Below, one piece after another: positions 12,401-26,708 of a stretch of DNA of 64,000 nt. The DNA lies in the NCBI GenBank assembly GCA_021613375.1, contig CM038716.1:5951184-6015183 (forward strand), read 5' to 3'. Each line of letters opens with the position of its first letter. The stretch's first letter is position 1. Made by a program: the position numbers and the translations under genes. The notes below the pieces were generated by a model. The model made no database searches and was not told where the DNA came from. It saw nothing but the letters and a program-made list of their open reading frames with translations. This DNA comes from Megaleporinus macrocephalus. Taxonomy: Eukaryota > Chordata > Actinopteri > Characiformes > Anostomidae.

Positions 12401-15400
12401 GAACGCCCGGCTCATCAACATTTTCTAGTCAGTATTTAATTAAGAGTCAGTGTTGATCCACCGTTTCAGGAGTGGGACTGGTTTCTACGGAAGCTGCTGC
12501 TGGAAAGTTCCAGTTTGTGCTCCATTTTTGTTTGTTATTTGCCAACATTAAACTCGGAGGTCACAAGTTTACCTGATTACTGCATTTCACAGTCATGTGA
12601 CCAGACACAAGGGGGAGCATCATTTTTGGTGGTCTCTACACAGCAGGGGTATTTAATTACAATTCAGTTAGGTCCATTTAGAGGAAATATCCTCAGGCCA
12701 AGGTCTGGACCGTCATAATTCCTAACTTGTGTCATGGTTCAGTGGCGTATCCTGTTTACTGAAGTAGCCTTTTATTATCTTATCAGCATCTTATACCATC
12801 AGCAACTAAAACAAAGACAAATCATACATACCATTCAGTATATTTTGGTATTTATTTTTTTAAATGCTGAACTGAATGAATTATTTATAAGACCTCAAAT
12901 AAATGTTTTTTTTTTTTTTTTTGCTACTTCAAGTCAAAACAAGAGCTAAAAGAAAAATGATTTAAATAAAAGTGCATCATAAAGTGCTTATTTGTAGAAA
13001 AAGTAAATTAAACTTTTTAGAGCAGGCTGTCTGAACGAGTCTTTCTCTGACTCGCTTCATTCTCTGACTCGCTTTATTCTCTGACTCGCTTTATTCTCTG
13101 ACTCCCTTCATTCTCTGACTCGCTTCATTCTCTGACTCCCTTCATTCTCTGACTCCCTTCATTCTCTGACTCGCTTCATTCTCTGACTCCCTTCATTCTC
13201 TGACTCGCTTCATTCTCTGACTCGCTTCATTCTCTGACTCCCTTCATTCTCTGACTCGCTTCATTCTCTGACTCGCTTCATTCTCTGACTCGCTTCATTC
13301 TCTGACTCCCTTCATTCTCTGACTCGCTTCATTCTCTGACTCCCTTCATTCTCTGACTCCCTTCATTCTCTGACTCGCTTCATTCTCTGACTCGCTTCAT
13401 TCTCTGACTCCCTTCATTCTCTGACTCCCTTCATTCTCTGACTCCCTTCATTCTCTGACTCGCTTCATTCTCTGACTTGCTTCATTCTCTGACTTGCTTA
13501 ATTCTCTGACTCGCTTTATTCTCTGACTTGCTTAATTCTTTGACTCGCTTTATTCTCTGACTCGCTTTATTCTCTGACTTGCTTAATTCTTTGACTCGCT
13601 TTATTCTCTCACTCGCTTTATTCTCTGACTTGCTTAATTCTTTGACTCGCTTTATTCTCTCACTCGCTTTATTCTCTGACTTGCTTAATTCTCAGACTCA
13701 CTGTATTATTCAACTTACTTTATTCTCTCACTTTATTCTCAGACTCGCTTTATTATTCAACTTACTTTATTCTCAGACTCGCTGTATTATTCAACTTTAT
13801 TCTCTCACTTTATTCTCAGACTCGCTTTATTATTCAACTTACTTTATTCTCAGACTCGCTGTATTATTCAACTTACTTTATTCTCTCACTTTATTCTCAG
13901 ACTCGCTTTATTATTCAACTTACTTTATTCTCAGACGCGCTGTATTCTCCGACTTACTTTATTCTCAGACTCGCTTTATTATTCAACTTACTTTATTCTC
14001 TCGCTTACTTTATTCTCAGACCAGCTTTATTATTCAACTTACTTTATTCTCAGACTCGCTTTATTATTCAACTTACTTTATTCTCTCGCTTACTTTATTC
14101 TCAGACCAGCTTTATTATTCAACTTACTTTATTCTCAGACTCGCTGTATTCTCCGACTTACTTTATTCTCAGACTCGCTTTATTATTCAACTTACTTTAT
14201 TCTCTCGCTTACTTTATTCTCAGACCAGCTTTATTATTCAACTTACTTTATTCTCAGACTCGCTGTATTATTCAACTTACTTTATTCTCTCACTTTATTC
14301 TCAGACTCGCTGTATTATTCAACTTACTTTATTCTCAGACTCGCTGTATTATTCAACTTACTTTATTCTCTCACTTTATTCTCAGACTCGCTTTATTATT
14401 CAACTTACTTTATTCTCAGACTCGCTGTATTATTCAACTTACTTTATTCTCTCGCTTACTTTATTCTCAGACCAGCTTTATTATTCAACTTACTTTATTC
14501 TCAGACTCGCTGTATTATTCAACTTACTTTATTCTCAGACTCGCTGTATTATTCAACTTACTTTATTCTCTCACTTTATTCTCAGACTCGCTTTATTATT
14601 CAACTTTATTCTCAGACTCGCTTTATTATTCAACTTTATTCTTAGACTCGCTTTATTATTCAACTTACTTTATTCTCAGACTTGCTTTATTCTCTGACTT
14701 ACTTTATTCTCAGACTCGCTTTATTATTCAACTTACTTTATTCTCAGACTTGCTGTATTATTCAACTTACTTTATTCTCTCACTTACTTTATTCTCAGAC
14801 TCGCTTTATTATTCAACTTACTTTATTCTCTCACTTACTTTATTCTCAGATTCACTTTATTATTCAACTTACTTTATTCTCAGACTCGCTTTGTTATTCA
14901 ACTTACTTTATTGTGACTCGCTTTATTATTCAACTTACTTTATTCTCAGACTCGCTTTATTATTCAACTTACTTTATTGTGACTCGCTTTATTGTTCAAC
15001 TTACTTTATTCTCAGACTCACTGTATTATTCAACTTACTTTATTCTCAGACTCGCTTTATTATTCAACTTACTTTATTCTGACTCGCTTTATTATTCAAC
15101 TTTATTCTTAGACTCGCTTTATTATTCAACTTACTTTATTCTGACTCGCTTTATTATTCAACTTACTTTATTCTCAGACTCACTGTATTATTCAACTTAC
15201 TTTATTCTCAGACTCGCTTTATTATTCAACTTACTTTATTCTCTCACTTTATTCTCAGACTCGCTTTATTATTCAACTTACTTTATTCTCAGACTCGCTT
15301 TATTATTCAACTTACTTTATTCTCCAACTCGCTTTATTCTCCAACTCGCTTTATTCTCAGATTCGCTTTATTATTTAACTTACTTTATTCTCTCACTCGC

Positions 15401-18400
15401 TTTGTTCTCTGACTCGCTTTATTCTCCAACTCGCTTTATTCTCAGATTCGCTTTATTCTCCAACTCGCTTTATTCTCTGACTCACTGTATTATTCAACTT
15501 ACTTTATTCTCTCACTTTATTCTCAGACTCGCTTTATTATTCAACTTTATTCTCAGACTCGCTTTATTCTCAGACTCGCTTTATTATTCAACTTTATTCT
15601 TAGACTCGCTTTATTATTCAACTTACTTTATTCTCAGACTCGCTTTATTATTCAACTTACTTTATTCTCAGATTCGCTTTATTCTCCAACTCGCTTTATT
15701 CTCCAACTCGCTTTATTCTCAGATTCGCTTTATTATTTTAACTTACTTTATTCTCTCACTCGCTTTGTTCTCTGACTCGCTTTATTCTCCAACTCGCTTT
15801 ATTCTCAGATTCGCTTTATTCTCCAACTTACTTTATTCTCAGACTCACTGTATTATTCAACTTACTTTATTCTCTCACTTTATTCTCAGACTCGCTTTAT
15901 TATTCAACTTTATTCTCAGACTCGCTTTATTCTCAGACTCGCTTTATTATTCAACTTTATTCTTAGACTCGCTTTATTATTCAACTTACTTTATTCTCAG
16001 ACTCGCTTTATTATTCAACTTACTTTATTCTCAGACTCGCTTTATTATTCAACTTACTTTATTCTCTCTTACTTTATTCTCAGACTTGCTTTATTCTCCG
16101 ACTTACTTTATTCTCAGACTCGCTTTATTATTCAACGTACTTTATTCTCTCACTTACTTTATTCTCAGACTCGCTTTATTATTCAACTTACTTTATTCGC
16201 AGAGTCGCTTTATCTCAGACTTACTTTATTCTCAGACTCGCTTTATTATTCAACTTACTTTATTCTCAGACTTGCTTTATTATTCAACTTTATTCTCAGA
16301 CTCGCTTTATTATTTAACTTACTTTATTCTCTCACTCGCTTTATTCTCTGACTCTCTTTATTCTCCAACTCGCTTTATTCTCAGATTCGCTTTATTCTCC
16401 AACTCGCTTTATTCTCCAACTCGCTTTATTCTCAGATTCGCTTTATTATTTAACTTACTTTATTCTCTCACTCGCTTTGTTCTCTGACTCGCTTTATTCT
16501 CCAACTCGCTTTATTCTCAGATTCGCTTTATTCTCCAACTCGCTTTATTCTCTGACTCGCTTTATTATTCAACTTACTTTATTCTCTCACTTTATTCTCA
16601 GACTCGCTTTATTATTCAACTTTATTCTCAGACTCGCTTTATTACTCATCTTACTTTATTCTCCAACTCGCTTTTTTTTTAATCAACTTACTTTATTCTC
16701 AGACTTACTTTATTCTCTGACTCGTTTTATTCTCGACTCACTTTATTCTCTTACTCGCTTTATCTTTTGACTGCTGCTTCTCACTTTGTACCTCGCCTGT
16801 GTGCGTGCCACACTCCCGAATCTGCACAGATCTGATTGGCTGAGGAGCCTTTGGTGATCTTACGCATGTGATTGGTCTGTGAGGATACTGCACGGCAAAG
16901 CCTGTATACCATAAAGACAAGAAAAGCTCCACCACTTAAAATAAACACTGTTTAAATTAAATCCCTCTCAGTAGTTTATCAGTTTGGGTCTGCAGACCAG
17001 GACGACGGTTTAATGAGAACTACTCAACTGTGTCTCCTCACAAGCACACACACAAACACACAAATGAACACTGGATGGAGAAGGAGAGATGCTGTTTGTG
17101 TGTCTGGAACTTACTTTAACTTACTTTATTCTCTCACTTTATTCTCAGACTCGCTGTATTATTCAACTTACTTTATTCTCTCACTTTATTCTCAGACTCG
17201 CTTTATTATTCAACTTTATTCTCAGACTCGCTTTATTATTCAACTTTATTCTTAGACTCGCTTTATTATTCAACTTACTTTATTCTCAGACTTGCTTTAT
17301 TCTCTGACTTACTTTATTCTCAGACTCGCTTTATTATTCAACTTACTTTATTCTCAGACTTGCTGTATTATTCAACTTACTTTATTCTCTCACTTACTTT
17401 ATTCTCAGACTCGCTTTATTATTCAACTTACTTTATTCTCTCACTTACTTTATTCTCAGATTCACTTTATTATTCAACTTACTTTATTCTCAGACTCGCT
17501 TTGTTATTCAACTTACTTTATTGTGACTCGCTTTATTATTCAACTTACTTTATTCTCAGACTCGCTTTATTATTCAACTTACTTTATTGTGACTCGCTTT
17601 ATTGTTCAACTTACTTTATTCTCAGACTCACTGTATTATTCAACTTACTTTATTCTCAGACTCGCTTTATTATTCAACTTACTTTATTCTGACTCGCTTT
17701 ATTATTCAACTTTATTCTTAGACTCGCTTTATTATTCAACTTACTTTATTCTGACTCGCTTTATTATTCAACTTACTTTATTCTCAGACTCACTGTATTA
17801 TTCAACTTACTTTATTCTCAGACTCGCTTTATTATTCAACTTACTTTATTCTCTCACTTTATTCTCAGACTCGCTTTATTATTCAACTTACTTTATTCTC
17901 AGACTCGCTTTATTATTCAACTTACTTTATTCTCAGACTCGCTTTATTATTCAACTTACTTTATTCTCAGACTCGCTTTATTATTCAACTTACTTTATTC
18001 TCAGACTCACTGTATTATTCAACTTACTTTATTCTCAGACTCACTGTATTATTCAACTTTATTCTCAGACTCGCTTTATTCTCAGACTCGCTTTATTATT
18101 CAACTTTATTCTCAGACTCGCTTTATTCTCAGACTCGCTTTATTATTCAACTTTATTCTTAGACTCGCTTTATTATTCAACTTACTTTATTCTCAGACTC
18201 GCTTTATTATTCAACTTACTTTATTCTCAGACTCGCTTTATTATTCAACTTACTTTATTCTCTCTTACTTTATTCTCAGACTTGCTTTATTCTCCGACTT
18301 ACTTTATTCTCAGACTCGCTTTATTATTCAACGTACTTTATTCTCTCACTTACTTTATTCTCAGACTCGCTTTATTATTCAACTTACTTTATTCGCAGAG

Positions 18401-20366
18401 TCGCTTTATTCTCAGACTTACTTTATTCTCAGACTCGCTTTATTATTCAACTTACTTTATTCTCAGACTTGCTTTATTATTCAACTTTATTCTCAGACTC
18501 GCTTTATTATTTAACTTACTTTATTCTCTCACTCGCTTTATTCTCTGACTCGCTTTATTCTCCAACTCGCTTTATTCTCAGATTCGCTTTATTCTCCAAC
18601 TCGCTTTATTCTCCAACTCGCTTTATTCTCAGATTCGCTTTATTATTTAACTTACTTTATTCTCTCACTCGCTTTGTTCTCTGACTCGCTTTATTCTCCA
18701 ACTCGCTTTATTCTCAGATTCGCTTTATTCTGTGGCTCGCTTTATTATTCAACTTTATTCTCAGACTCGCTTTATTACTCATCTTACTTTATTCTCCAAC
18801 TCGCTTTTTTTTTATCAACTTACTTTATTCTCAGACTTACTTTATTCTCTGACTCGTTTTATTCTCGACTCACTTTATTCTCTTACTCGCTTTATCTTTT
18901 GACTGCTGCTTCTCACTTTGTACCTCGCCTGTGTGCGTGCCACACTCCCGAATCTGCACAGATCTGATTGGCTGAGGAGCCTTTGGTGATCTTACGCATG
19001 TGATTGGTCTGTGAGGATACTGCACGGCAAAGCCTGTATACCATAAAGACAAGAAAAGCTCCACCACTTAAAATAAACACTGTTTAAATTAAATCCCTCT
19101 CAGTAGTTTATCAGTTTGGGTCTGCAGACCAGGACGACGGTTTAATGAGAACTACTCAACTGTGTCTCCTCACAAGCACACACACAAACACACAAATGAA
19201 CACTGGATGGAGAAGGAGAGATGCTGTTTGTGTGTCTGGAGGAGAAATCTGGCTTACATTGTGTGTCTAAATGGAAAATCCTGCTTAATCTAGGAGAAAG
19301 TGAGGAATTATATTTGTTCAATGAGAAATCCTGCTTAAAGGCATGTGTTGTTGCTTCATCCAGCAGCAATGTTGGGAGGTTTTTTGGGAGATATTTCTGG
19401 TGGCCTCGTCCTTTGTGGCGCATTGAATTAGCAAGTTAGTTCAATTGGTTTTCAGAGTGGGTGGTGGTGATGGGAACCAGGGGTCACCATGTCTTCAACA
19501 CAAACATAGCTTTACATTATAATAATAAAATATAAATTTTAGGTCGAAGTTAAATTCAGTGTCGCAGTAATCAGGCAGCCAGTTCATCATCATGTCATGT
19601 AGTAACGTTTTGTAAGGAAGCTTTTAAAGGTGGATGTCTGGTTCCCATCACCACCAGTGGTGAACAGGTCTGGACTCTGGAATGTGGCATTTCACACCAA
19701 ACTGTGGAGACTTGTTTTACTTTATTTACTTAATTTAACAATAATGTTAATGTCTTAAACATTTAGAGATTTTGAAAAATTGGTGAACTTCCCCTTTAAT
19801 GTTTGGAATTCCATGAGTTCGAGGTCAGTCTAGAGTATGAAGGCCACACCTCCGAACCCTCTCACACACACTCTTTCTCACACACACACACACACACACA
19901 CACACAGTCTCAGACACACACAGACTCACACACACACACTCTCACACTTACATACACACATACTCAGTCACTTATACACATGGATGCTCTCAAACACTTA
20001 CACACACATTCCTACACACTCACACACACTCTCTCTTACACACTCACACACACACACACACACACTTGTTTTTGTGAATTGTGGGGCCAAACCTTAACCA
20101 GAACCACTACTAGGCTAACCCTCTAACCCTATAACCCTCTAAGCCTGTCCCCAAACTTAAAACCCCACTCCAACCATAGTTTAACCTAACTTAACCATAA
20201 ACATGTCCCTAACCTTAACCTTAATCATAAACCTAACCTTAACTTTAACCATAAACCTTAACAATAATCTTACCCTGACCGTAATGAGTTACATTGTGTG
20301 GTCCAGCTTGTGGTCCCTAAAAGGATTAACAGTCCCCACAATGTGAGTATATGACCAGGTTTAGTC

Positions 20367-20397
<31 letters not shown>

Positions 20398-23300
20398 GAG
20401 GCTCACACACTAATCTTTGTGTGTGTTTGTTTCTGGCAGTTGATCTGGATCGTCTGAATGAAGATGTTAAGCAGTACAGTTGCACGCCGCGCAATTTCTC
20501 AGTGAACCTGCGGGAGGAGATGAAGGCCACCAACGCCGTTTTCTTCCCACGATGCCTGCTGGTGCAGCGCTGCGGTGGAAACTGCGGCTGCGGCACAGAG
20601 AACTGGAACTCCTGCACCTGCAGCGCCGGCAAAACCGTCAACAAACTACACGAGGTAGATTTTTTACACGCGTTAGCTTCTTACATATTCTCTGACTGAC
20701 GAGCATATCAGGGCTCAGCCGATTAACCGAGCTCAGACGATTATTCTGGTTTATGTGTTTATCCGAGCTCAGACGATTATTCTGGTTTATGTGATTATCC
20801 GAGCTCAGACGATTATTCTGGTTTATGTGATTATCCGAGCTCAGACGATTATTCTGGTTTATGTGATTATCCGAGCTCAGACGATTATTCTGGTTTAGAC
20901 AGTTATCCGAGCTCAGACGATTATTTTGGTTTATGTGATTATCCGAGCTCAGACGATTATTCTGGTTTATGTGATTATCCGAGCTCAGACGATTATTCTG
21001 GTTTATGTGATTATCCGAGCTCAGACGATTATTTTGGTTTATGTGATTATCCGAGCTCAGACGATTATTCTGGTTTATGTGATTATCCGAGCTCAGACGA
21101 TTATTCTGGTTTATGTGATTATCCGAGCTCAGACGATTATTCTGGTTTATGTGATTATCCGAGCTCAGACGATTATTCTGGTTTATGTGATTATCCGAGC
21201 TCAGACGATTATTCTGGTTTATGTGATTATCCGAGCTCAGGCGATTATTCTGGTTTATGTGATTATCCGAGATCAGACGATTATTCTGGTTTATGTGATT
21301 ATCCGAGCTCAGACGATTATTCTGGTTTATGTGATTATCCGAGCTCAGACGATTATTCTGGTTTAGACAGTTATCCGAGCTCAGACGATTATTCTGGTTT
21401 ATGTGATTATCCAAGCTCAGACGATTATTCTGGTTTATGTGATTATCCGAGCTCAGACGATTATTCTGGTTTATGTGATTATCCGAGCTCAGACGATTAT
21501 TCTGGTTTAGGCGATTGTCCGACCTCAGCCGATTATTCTAGCTTATGTGATTATCCAAGCTCAGACAATTATTCTGGTTTAGACAGTTATCCGAGCTCAG
21601 ACAATTATTCTGGTTTAGACAATTATCCGAGCTCAGACGATTATTCTGGTTTATGTGATTATCCGAGCTCAGACGATTATTCTGGTTTATGTGATTATCC
21701 GAGCTCAGACGATTATTCTGGTTTATGTGATTATCCGAGCTCAGACGATTATTCTGGTTTATGTGATTATCTGAGCTCAGGCGATTATTTTGGTTTAGAC
21801 AATTATCCGAGCTCAGGCGATTATTCTGGTTTATGTGATTATCCGAGCTCAGTCGATTATTCTGGTTTAGGCGATTGTGCAAGCTCAGACAATTATTCTG
21901 GTTTAGCCGATTATCCGAGCTCAGATGGTTATTCTAGCGTAGACGGTTATCCAAGCTCAGACGATTATTCTGGTTTAGACGATTATCCGAGCTCAGATGA
22001 TTATTCTGGCTTATGTGATTATCCAAGCTCAGGCGATTATTCTGTCTTAGGCGATTATCCGAGCTCAGACAATTATTCTGGTTTAGCCGATTATCCGAGC
22101 TCAGATGGTTATTCTAGCGTAGACGGTTATCCAAGCTCAGCCGATTATTCTGGTTTAGACGATTATCCGAGCTCAAACGGTTATTCTAGCGTAGACGGTT
22201 ATCCAAGCTCAGCCGATTATTCTGGCTTAGGTGATTATCTGAGCTTAGATGATTATTTGAGCTTAGACTATTATCCAAGCTTGTCATACTCCGCCCTGTT
22301 CCCCGCGTCCCTCGCCTGTTTACCTTTTGTCATGTGTTCCGTGCCTCTGCCCTCCACCTGTGTCTCGTCATGTTCACCACCTGTTCCCGTTTTCCTCTCG
22401 TTATCCTGTGTATTTAGTCCGCCTGTTTTGCCCTCTCCCTTGTCGCTCATTGTTGATTGTGATGTTAATCGTGTCGTGGTGTATGTTGTGGTTTACCTCC
22501 GTCTGTTGGTTTCATAATTAAATCCGTGTTTGAGCTACAGTTCGCAATTGTGTCCGCAACTGCCTTTCCCTGCTCCAGCTGAGATCCCGTGACAGAGCTC
22601 AGATGATTATTCTGGCTTAGGCAATTATTCGAGCTTATACGATTATCTGAGCTCAGGCGATTATTGTGGCTTAGGCAATTATCCGAGCTTAGAAGATTAT
22701 TCGTATTAGGCGATTATTCAGACCCATTTAAGCAGCTTTAAACCACAGCTAGACGTTTAAATTGCGGCTTTTCAGTTGAGCACCACCCAAAAGCACCTAA
22801 CGTCCTCACAACTGACCAATCAATATTTAATCAACAACGTTTTCCCTCCAAACACAGAGCAAAAAGATAGTTTTAGCTGAACACTCGAAACTGAACGACA
22901 CTCAACACAATCATTTACACAATGAATGAGGAATAAATGGATTTTTCATTTTATACTCTTAATTTAAATCTGTTTTGAGTCAATCACTTGTTCTACATAC
23001 ACACACACACACACACATGTGCAACTGCACACCCATAGAGCTGCAATCAAAATTACACTATCAGTCAAAAGTTTGGATATTTGTACCATTTTAATAGTAA
23101 CAATATTAGTAAACTATTGTGAAGAGATCAAAACTATAAAGTATAAAATGATCTTGGAGCAGAATAAAACATCTGGTTGTGTTTAAAGAATGCTTAGAGG
23201 GTCTTTTAGAAATGAGCTCATTTGCTCTGATGCAGGTTTACATACTTTGAACATTCTGACCAGCAGCTTTATTATGAGGAGCCACATGAGCTGCTTCTCT

Positions 23301-25507
23301 AACAGGACTGGAGAAGATAGTGTAGATGCTGAGATCTTGTTCTGATAATCAGGTTTGGAGGTTTTATAGCTCTTAGAAAAATATACATTCTCATTTTTAC
23401 ATTTAAATACAGTCAAATGTTAGTTTTAGTAATATTTGTGTACATGGGCTGCGACTTCACTATTTACACTCGTCTCTCAACACATTCAGATCTAAATGTC
23501 TCTATAATTACAAACACATTTAATCAGCTAGGTGTGTCCAAACTTTTCAACCTCCATCGCAAATTAGGTTTATAAGCAAACTTGCAGCTGTTTGCAACAA
23601 AACAGCCAAACATGAACAACTTAAAATACCTAGACAATGAATTAACTAACAAGGGTTTCTCCGAATTGAACATAAAATGCCACTTTTAATGATGGCGACA
23701 AGGAAAAAAGATGGTAGACGCACTGAATGTTGGAAGAAAAATTGGTAGCATAGCGCTATCACCAGCTGCCAGCAGATTTCTGAGGAGGTCATTGGTCAAA
23801 AACCTCTCGAGTGACTGCAGAAGACCAATATTTGGTGGCAGCACTGAGGTTTCAGTTGGCACAGTAACGCCTGGTTCACACTACACGACTGGTTGAGTGG
23901 TCGGGTCCTTGTACTGTTCACACTACACGACTGGTTGAGTGGTCAGGTCTTTGTACTGTTCACACTACACGACTGGTTGAGTGGTCAGGTCTTTGTACGG
24001 TTCACACTACACGACTGGCTGAGTGGTCAGGTCTTTGTACCGTTCACACTACACGACTGGTTGAGTGGTCGGGTCTTTGTACTGTTCACACTACACGACT
24101 GGTTGAGTGGTCGGGTCTTTGTACCGTTCACACTACACGACTGGTTGAGTGGTCAGGTCTTTGTACCGTTCACACTACACGACTGGTTGAGTGGTCAGGT
24201 CTTTGTACCGTTCACACTACACGACTGGTTGAGTGGTCGGGTCTTTGTACTGTTCACACTACACGACTGGTTGAGTGGTCAGGTCTTTGTTATGTTCACA
24301 CCACACGACTGGTTGAGTGGTCAGATCTTTGTACCGTTCGCACTACACGACTGGTTGAGTGGTCAGGTCTTTGTACTGTTCACACTACACGACTGGTTGA
24401 GTGGTCAGGTCTTTGTTATGTTCACACTACACGACTGTTTGAGTGGTCAGGTCTTTGTACTGTTCACACTACACGACTGGTTGAGTGGTCAGGTCTTTGT
24501 ACTGTTCACACTACACGACTGGTTGAGTGGTCGGGTCTTTGTACCGTTCACACTACACGACTGGTTGAGTGGTCGGATCTTTGTACCGTTCACACTACAC
24601 GACTGGTTGAGTGGTCAGGTTGGCACCGCGACGAGGACCTGGGTTCAGTTCTGTGTTGAGTTTGAAAGGTCTCCCTGTGTCCACTTGGGTTTCCCAAGGG
24701 TCCTCAAATTTTCCTACCACAGTCCAAATACATGTGGTCAGGCAAAGGGGAGATGCTACACTGCCCCCTAGGCATTGTTTGTGTTTCTGCATTGCACTGG
24801 ACTGGCAGCCCGTAACTTCCAGGGTGTTTCCTGCCTTCCACCCAATGAGCATTAGGCTCCAGCCCCCCTCAACCCAAACACATATGCAGCTTTGATTAAT
24901 AGATCTTAACATTAGGACTAGCGTATAACACAACAGTGAACTGTCGTAACATTTACAGCAAACGTTTCACTGGACACCCTACACTCTGCACACATAGCCA
25001 GCTTGCATCTCCCAGTTCTCTTCTCAGTGGCCAATAACTGGAAGTGACTGACCTTACAGATCACAGATAACGATTCATATTTTTTTTTTATGTGAAATGA
25101 AATGTCTAATCTACAGCTCGTTTGAGAAATGGCTCAGCACGATATGCTCCCACAACTGTCTGGTGTGTTCACGTTTCCAGATTTCAGCCCTCTGTATGTG
25201 GGCCATTGCTCATGCTGCCCAGCGTCTCTGAGCTGGGAACAGCAGAGCCATAGAAAGCTGTGAACGGCTGTAAAGATAATTCTACTGAAAGCAGAAACTG
25301 AGTTACATGAGTTAAATGATGCAGCCCCTTGTTATGGTAGCCCAAGTTATTTCACATAATTGTAGTGGAAACACGGCTTCACTCACATCTCAACATCTCC
25401 AAAACAGTAACAGGAGAGATCAAAACATACTTTACTTTCAGTGTAAGTTAATGTAAAGAGGTTTTATTGTATTTATTGTTGTCTTGAATTTTTCTCAGGA
25501 TATAAAG

Positions 25508-25568
<61 letters not shown>

Positions 25569-26070
25569 ATATATACTGTTCCAACTCCAGATCTGGTCTA
25601 ATTGTGTGATTCAGGCTTGTATACAGCTTTTTGATTGGATGCACGGATTTCCAGAAAATGACAGATTTTTCCCGTTTTTTTCCCCCATAGACAATGAATA
25701 GGATAGAGTAGTGCATGTCAATCTACTGAACTTCTGTTTAACCCACAGACACCATTTCGCATACACTGACTCAGGGTAGACCCCCGACCTCGACTGCAGT
25801 GTTGGCTTGACCCACACTCGTCTGTTTGTCATTTTTTTCCATCCCCCCCCCCCCATAGAGTCCCATTCATTTTCGAGCACACTCAAGCATTATGGTTTCG
25901 TTAAACCTACAGCCGCCAAACTGCATGCACTCACTCAGGGCTGGCCCCAAACACACTGACCTGCACTCCTCTACTTGTTGTTTATTCATCTATCATTCTT
26001 TGCTGTGCTTAAGCTGCGCAACCATCCTGCATTTTCCTAGTTATCATTATTATATTATTATTATTATTAT

Positions 26071-26103
<33 letters not shown>

Positions 26104-26619
26104 ATGTAACAGCAGTAGTAGTATTATATAAACACTACCGCTCAAAAGTTTAGGATCACTTTAGAATTTCATTTCATGCAATTTTCATGCAATTCACAAA
26201 CAGTATTATCCATTTCACAATGTAAGTGTATCAGATGATATTAAAGAATAAAAATGTTTGTATTAAAGTCTATTTTTGTATAGAGGCTTATTTTACATAT
26301 AGTCCTATTATCAGCAATTCTCAGTCCTCTGTCTAAATCTCCTGGTACGGCCGCCAATCCAAGTTAAGGATGTTATTGGACTAATTGGTTGTTAGGACAC
26401 TCTTGCTCAATTGTGATGCACAGCTGAAAAACATTCTACTAATAAGTGAGTATAAAAGGGAACAACATTCTAGGTTAGTTTAGTATCTGAAGCATCAGCA
26501 GTTGATGACTTGCTGACCAGCTCAACATGGCCATTGTTGTGTTAAGGAAGAAGATACTCCATTGAAAACATAAACATTTCACTGTGATCCCAAACTTTTG
26601 AGCTGTAGTGTAGATACTT

Positions 26620-26708
<89 letters not shown>

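Noticed and set aside
13579..18684. Leu/Phe/Ser-rich open frames of up to 601 codons
   Set aside because: Translation of the 17-bp array; two 17-mers plus frequent 17-bp steps give stop-free frames by composition. Not protein-like outside the repeat.
20075..20350. Interstitial telomere
   Set aside because: CCTAAC/CCTTAA words are irregular, not TTAGGG arrays, and sit between short inverted ends typical of a small repeat.
20638..21882. Minus-strand Asn-rich frames (NHINQNNRLSSD repeats) and plus-strand RAQTIILVYVII repeats
   Set aside because: Both strands of a 36-bp minisatellite are open, which shows that the openness is compositional.
20705..22276. CRISPR-like look of regular repeats
   Set aside because: The units are directly abutting tandem copies without unique spacers, in a vertebrate genome with no cas genes.
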